Shown here one piece after another: positions 61,549 to 64,000 of a stretch of DNA of 64,000 nt. The DNA comes from Eubacterium sp. (GTDB taxonomy: Bacteria; Bacillota; Clostridia; Lachnospirales; Lachnospiraceae). The translations under genes were made by a program, and so were the position numbers. Each line of letters starts with the position of its first letter. Within the stretch, counting starts at the first letter, position 1. The notes under the pieces are model-generated. The model made no database searches. It was not told where the DNA came from and saw nothing but the letters and a program-made list of their open reading frames with translations. Location: positions 26,605 through 90,604 of the forward strand of contig JAILRB010000005.1 in NCBI GenBank assembly GCA_024698585.1, in the 5' to 3' direction.

Positions 61549-61554
61549 TATAAT
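61549..61554 (+). promoter_or_regulatory. -10 element of the APH-like gene
   Basis: TATAAT; transcription from about 61561 would leave only 9 nt before the ATG at 61570, favouring the internal start at 61606. Confidence 0.45.
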
Positions 61555-61605
61555 GGTTAGGGAAAGACGATGAGATTTCCGAATATGTATGGAGTTGAAG
61601 TGATA

Positions 61606-62391
61606 ATGATACCTGATAAAATAAAAAATATTATTCTTGATAAGCCTTATACAGAAGACAAGATAGGAATGTCTGATTCCAGAGTAATGATGTTTAGGGA
61701 ATATGTCTTAAAGATTGAGAAATATCGCAAGGAAAATGATGAAACCATTCGTGTGATGCGGTGGTTAGAAGGAAAGCTTCCGGTTCCGAAGATTATTGCT
61801 TATGAAACAGATGGAACCAATCAATACACATTAATGAGCCGGATTCAGGGAAAGATGGCATGTGATACATATTATCTGGAGCACCCGGATGAACTGGTGG
61901 AACTGCTGGCTGATGCGTTAAAAAAGTTGTGGAGTGTTGACATATCCGATTGTCCAAGAAATCGAGACCTTGAGGCGGAACTAAGAGAGGCGAAGTACAG
62001 AGTTGAAAATGATTTGGTGGATGTAGATCATATGGAACCAACAACCTTTGGAGAATGCGGACGTTTTAAAAATCCAAAGGAACTTTTAAAATGGCTTGAA
62101 GAACATAAACCGGATTATGAGCCGGTATTATCCCACGGAGATTTTTGCTTACCAAATGTGTTTTTTGAGAATGGAAAGGTAACAGGATATATTGATTTAG
62201 GAGATACAGGAATTGGCGACCGATGGAGGGACATTGCGCTGTGCTATCGAAGTCTGAAACACAACTTTGATGGAAGCTTTGGCGGAAAAGAATATCCGGG
62301 ATTCAATGCTGATATCCTCTTTGATAAATTAGAGATAGAACCGAATTGGGAAAAATTAGATTACTATATCATGTTGGATGAATTGTTTTAA
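61606..62391 (+). CDS. APH(3')-like aminoglycoside/small-molecule kinase
   Basis: A 261-residue protein-kinase-fold phosphotransferase. It resembles APH(3') enzymes along its length: an IGMSDSRVMMF nucleotide loop, MRWLEGKLPVPKIIAYE hinge region, the catalytic LSHGDFCLPNVFFENG (HGDxxxxN) and the metal-binding GYIDLGDTGIGDRWRDIALCYRSL. All key residues are intact. Similarity does not prove resistance: chromosomal relatives may phosphorylate other substrates. The start at 61606 follows GGAG by 11 nt; ATG codons at 61570 and 61585 are alternatives. FluC follows 15 nt later. Confidence 0.85.
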   Translation: MIPDKIKNIILDKPYTEDKIGMSDSRVMMFREYVLKIEKYRKENDETIRVMRWLEGKLPVPKIIAYETDGTNQYTLMSRIQGKMACDTYYLEHPDELVELLADALKKLWSVDISDCPRNRDLEAELREAKYRVENDLVDVDHMEPTTFGECGRFKNPKELLKWLEEHKPDYEPVLSHGDFCLPNVFFENGKVTGYIDLGDTGIGDRWRDIALCYRSLKHNFDGSFGGKEYPGFNADILFDKLEIEPNWEKLDYYIMLDELF

Positions 62392-62406
62392 ACTGGGGAG
62401 GAAAAA

Positions 62407-62775
62407 ATGAATCTTTTATATGTAGCGCTTGGAGGCGCAGTTGGTGCAATCGGGAGATACGCGATTAGCCTTATACCAATAAAAACTGAGTTTCCAGTTT
62501 TAACTTTGATAACAAATCTTGTTGGGGCAATACTAATTGGATTTATAGTAGGATTTATTGGTGATAGAGATGAAACTTCCAAAAACACATTATTGTTTTG
62601 GAAAACGGGAGTATGTGGCGGATTTACGACCTTTTCTACTTTTTCGCTTGAAGCAGCCGATTTATGGGAGAGAAAGTCCTACTTCTCAGGGGGATGCTAT
62701 ATAGTATTAAGTGTATTGGGATGTATCATAGGTGTTTATTGGGGGAAGAAAATCGCAATGATGCTTCAACGATAA
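62407..62775 (+). CDS. crcB: Fluoride channel FluC
   Basis: A 122-residue, four-helix inner-membrane protein that exports fluoride as a dual-topology dimer. Conserved segments are LGGAVGAIGRYAISL, LITNLVGAILIGFIVGF and VCGGFTTFSTFSLEAADL with the pore Phe box. Only one copy is here, so a homodimer is likely unless a second gene lies elsewhere. GGGGAGG precedes the start. No fluoride riboswitch is visible in the short gap upstream. Confidence 0.95.
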   Translation: MNLLYVALGGAVGAIGRYAISLIPIKTEFPVLTLITNLVGAILIGFIVGFIGDRDETSKNTLLFWKTGVCGGFTTFSTFSLEAADLWERKSYFSGGCYIVLSVLGCIIGVYWGKKIAMMLQR

Positions 62776-62798
62776 ATCGCGGTTTTGCGGAGGAGGAT

Positions 62799-63043
62799 TA
62801 CGTGCGAAAACACAAAACCTAGAAACTGCACGTAGGGGGAAAGGCTAAATTACGTGCGAAAATGAAAAACCTCAGGAAACGCAGGTAGAGGATAAGGCTG
62901 AATTACGTGCGAAAATGAAAAATCCGGGAAACGCAGGTAGGGGGAAAGGCTAAATTACATGCGGAAATGAAAAACTCGGAAACCGCACGTAGAGGGGAAG
63001 GCTAAACTACGTGCTAAAATGAAAAAAACAGGAAACGCACGTA
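62799..63043. repeat. Array of inverted TACGTGC/GCACGTA half-sites, 52-nt period
   Basis: TACGTGC (or TACATGC) starts at 62799, 62851, 62904, 62956 and 63008; the inverted partner GCACGTA (or GCAGGTA) starts at 62828, 62881, 62933, 62985 and 63037. Each pair is separated by about 22 nt of A-rich sequence (GAAAATGAAAAA-like), and pairs are joined by AGGGGAAAGGCTAAAT-like linkers. Five units. Confidence 0.9.
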
Positions 63044-63233
63044 GAAACGCGCGATTTCCGAGTTGTCGCGGTGTCATTCGCATTTCGCTTCGCTACATGC
63101 TCATGTCGCGCTGTTGCGCTATGCATCTTCGCCGAAATGTGCCTTTTGGTGAGCAAGCTCCCCACAGGCAATTCGGCTCATCTGCGCACCGCACCTAGAA
63201 ACGCGCAAATCGGAAGTTGTAAAGGAGTCAGTT
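63044..63233. other. GC-richer intergenic segment between two copies of a 16-mer
   Basis: GCAC(G/C)TAGAAACGCGC occurs at 63037-63052 and again at 63191-63206, 154 nt apart. The DNA between is richer in GC than its surroundings and carries many CGC/GCG steps. No supported gene: the frame across it has no ribosome binding site. It looks like an insertion or an expanded, diverged part of the array. A GGAG site for the next gene lies at its end. Confidence 0.5.
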
Positions 63234-63980
63234 ATGGAATACATAAAGGTTACAAAGGAAAATATTGAAAACGAACATATTTGTTGCGCCATTTCAAATA
63301 ACAAGGATATTCAGGTTGCCTCAAAGAAGGAGTGGCTAAACGAACGCTTCGATGAAGGTCTTGTTTTTATAAAAAGTAGCGAGAGAGGTAAATGTTTTAT
63401 AGAATACATCCCTGCTGAAAATGCGTGGAATCCAATTGATGCAGATGGGTATATGTATATTGATTGTTTGTGGGTATCTGGAAAGTTTAAAGGCCATGGA
63501 TATTCAAGTGACTTATTAGATGAGTGTATTGATGACAGTAAAAACAAGGGAAAGAAGGGATTGTGTATTCTTTCTTCAGCAAAGAAAAAGCCATTCCTTG
63601 CAGATCCACATTATTTGAAATATAAAGGTTTTCAAGTATGTGATGAGGCGGATAATGGAATACAGCTTTGGTATTTACCATTTGAGAAAAATGTGTCTAA
63701 ACCACAGTTTAAAGAGTGTGCAAAGAAACCGTATATAAAAAAACAAGGATATGTTTTGTATTATACTTCTCAGTGTCCGTTTAATGCAAAGTATGTGCCA
63801 ATAGTCGAGAAGACAGCCGAAGAAAATGGAATTAAATTTGAAGCGATTCATATTAAAACTAAAGATGAGGCACAGGAAGCACCTACGCCGATTACAACAT
63901 ATGCATTGTTTTTTAATGGAAAATACATAACAAATGAGCAGATGAATGACAAGAGATTTTTAAAATTGATTTCACGTTAA
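63234..63980 (+). CDS. GNAT acetyltransferase with YoaP C-terminal domain
   Basis: A 248-residue protein. Residues 1-155 are a GNAT fold (GYMYIDCLWVSGKFKGHGYSSDLLDECI with the acetyl-CoA loop GKFKGHGYS). Residues 165-248 match the YoaP-type domain (YVLYYTSQCPFNAKYVPIVEKTAEENG) with a Cys-Pro like that of thioredoxin-fold proteins. Substrate unknown. AAAGGAG precedes the start. It is complete; 20 nt follow to the window edge. Confidence 0.88.
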   Translation: MEYIKVTKENIENEHICCAISNNKDIQVASKKEWLNERFDEGLVFIKSSERGKCFIEYIPAENAWNPIDADGYMYIDCLWVSGKFKGHGYSSDLLDECIDDSKNKGKKGLCILSSAKKKPFLADPHYLKYKGFQVCDEADNGIQLWYLPFEKNVSKPQFKECAKKPYIKKQGYVLYYTSQCPFNAKYVPIVEKTAEENGIKFEAIHIKTKDEAQEAPTPITTYALFFNGKYITNEQMNDKRFLKLISR

Positions 63981-64000
63981 AAGCATTGATAATAAACTAG

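Noticed and set aside
61606..62391. Calling the APH-like gene an acquired aminoglycoside resistance gene
   Set aside because: No mobile element or composition shift was seen, and chromosomal APH(3')-like kinases may have other substrates; only the kinase family is supported.
62391..62406. Fluoride riboswitch before FluC
   Set aside because: The gap is 15 nt and contains only the ribosome binding site.

Overview
The window is a 64-kb piece of a low-GC Gram-positive chromosome. The gene set points to an anaerobic Clostridia member, most likely Lachnospiraceae: an LL-diaminopimelate aminotransferase (DapL) route to lysine, a single-chain PurL of about 1250 residues, type 1B PyrD with PyrK, a fused FeoA-FeoB, GatCAB transamidation, an ANTAR regulator beside glnA, and T-box control. 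No rRNA, tRNA, prophage, insertion sequence or CRISPR array was seen. This is mostly a housekeeping segment; the unusual material sits in the intergenic DNA and a few accessory genes.

Layout. 1-3.2 kb (minus): truncated SulP transporter and a polytopic membrane protein. 3.3-5.7 kb: T-box leader, two hairpin repeat elements, aspS and a 34-residue membrane peptide. 5.8-9.5 kb: a structured intergenic segment, an XRE-type membrane regulator, a UvrX-like Y-family polymerase with its YolD partner, and a HAD phosphatase. 9.5-13.2 kb: a repeat array, then (minus) ABC exporter, RNase H and L,D-transpeptidase. 13.4-17.8 kb: glnA with an ANTAR regulator, dapL and a cell-wall amidase. 17.8-28.3 kb (minus): PRTase-like protein, two DUF3592 membrane proteins, a surface-glycan cluster (flippase-like protein, pyruvyl-transferase/FrhB fusion, GT2, large membrane protein) and an SH3-muramidase. 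28.5-36.8 kb: gatCAB, small XRE regulator, zinc-ribbon membrane protein, purB and a trigger-factor-like lipoprotein. 37.1-42.7 kb: tandem pan RNA hairpins leading into panG-panB-panC-panD-coaBC, then a GH25 lysozyme. 42.8-44.9 kb: radical-SAM DNA-repair candidate and its partner behind a perfect LexA-type palindrome. 45-49 kb: purL and a second repeat array. 49.3-60.6 kb: DegV, two membrane proteins, then pyrC, an FAD oxidoreductase, pyrK, pyrD and feoAB. 60.7-64 kb: small ORFs, an HTH protein, an APH(3')-like kinase, FluC, a third repeat array and a YoaP-type acetyltransferase.

How the parts fit. The specifier loop of the T-box before aspS reads AAC (Asn), not an Asp codon, and the same window carries gatCAB. 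Together they suggest that AspRS is non-discriminating and that Asn-tRNA(Asn) is made by transamidation. The pantothenate/CoA genes form one colinear unit under a tandem RNA element whose two hairpins share the same bulged-A geometry. The DNA-repair pair may be SOS controlled.

The least explained signal is a set of intergenic arrays made of short 7-mers in alternating orientation with strict spacing: 64 nt at two loci 39 kb apart, and 52 nt at a third. The half-sites and spacing are kept while the sequence between them diverges, which suggests binding sites or selected structure rather than plain duplication. All functional statements rest on recognition of motifs by eye; no database search was run.
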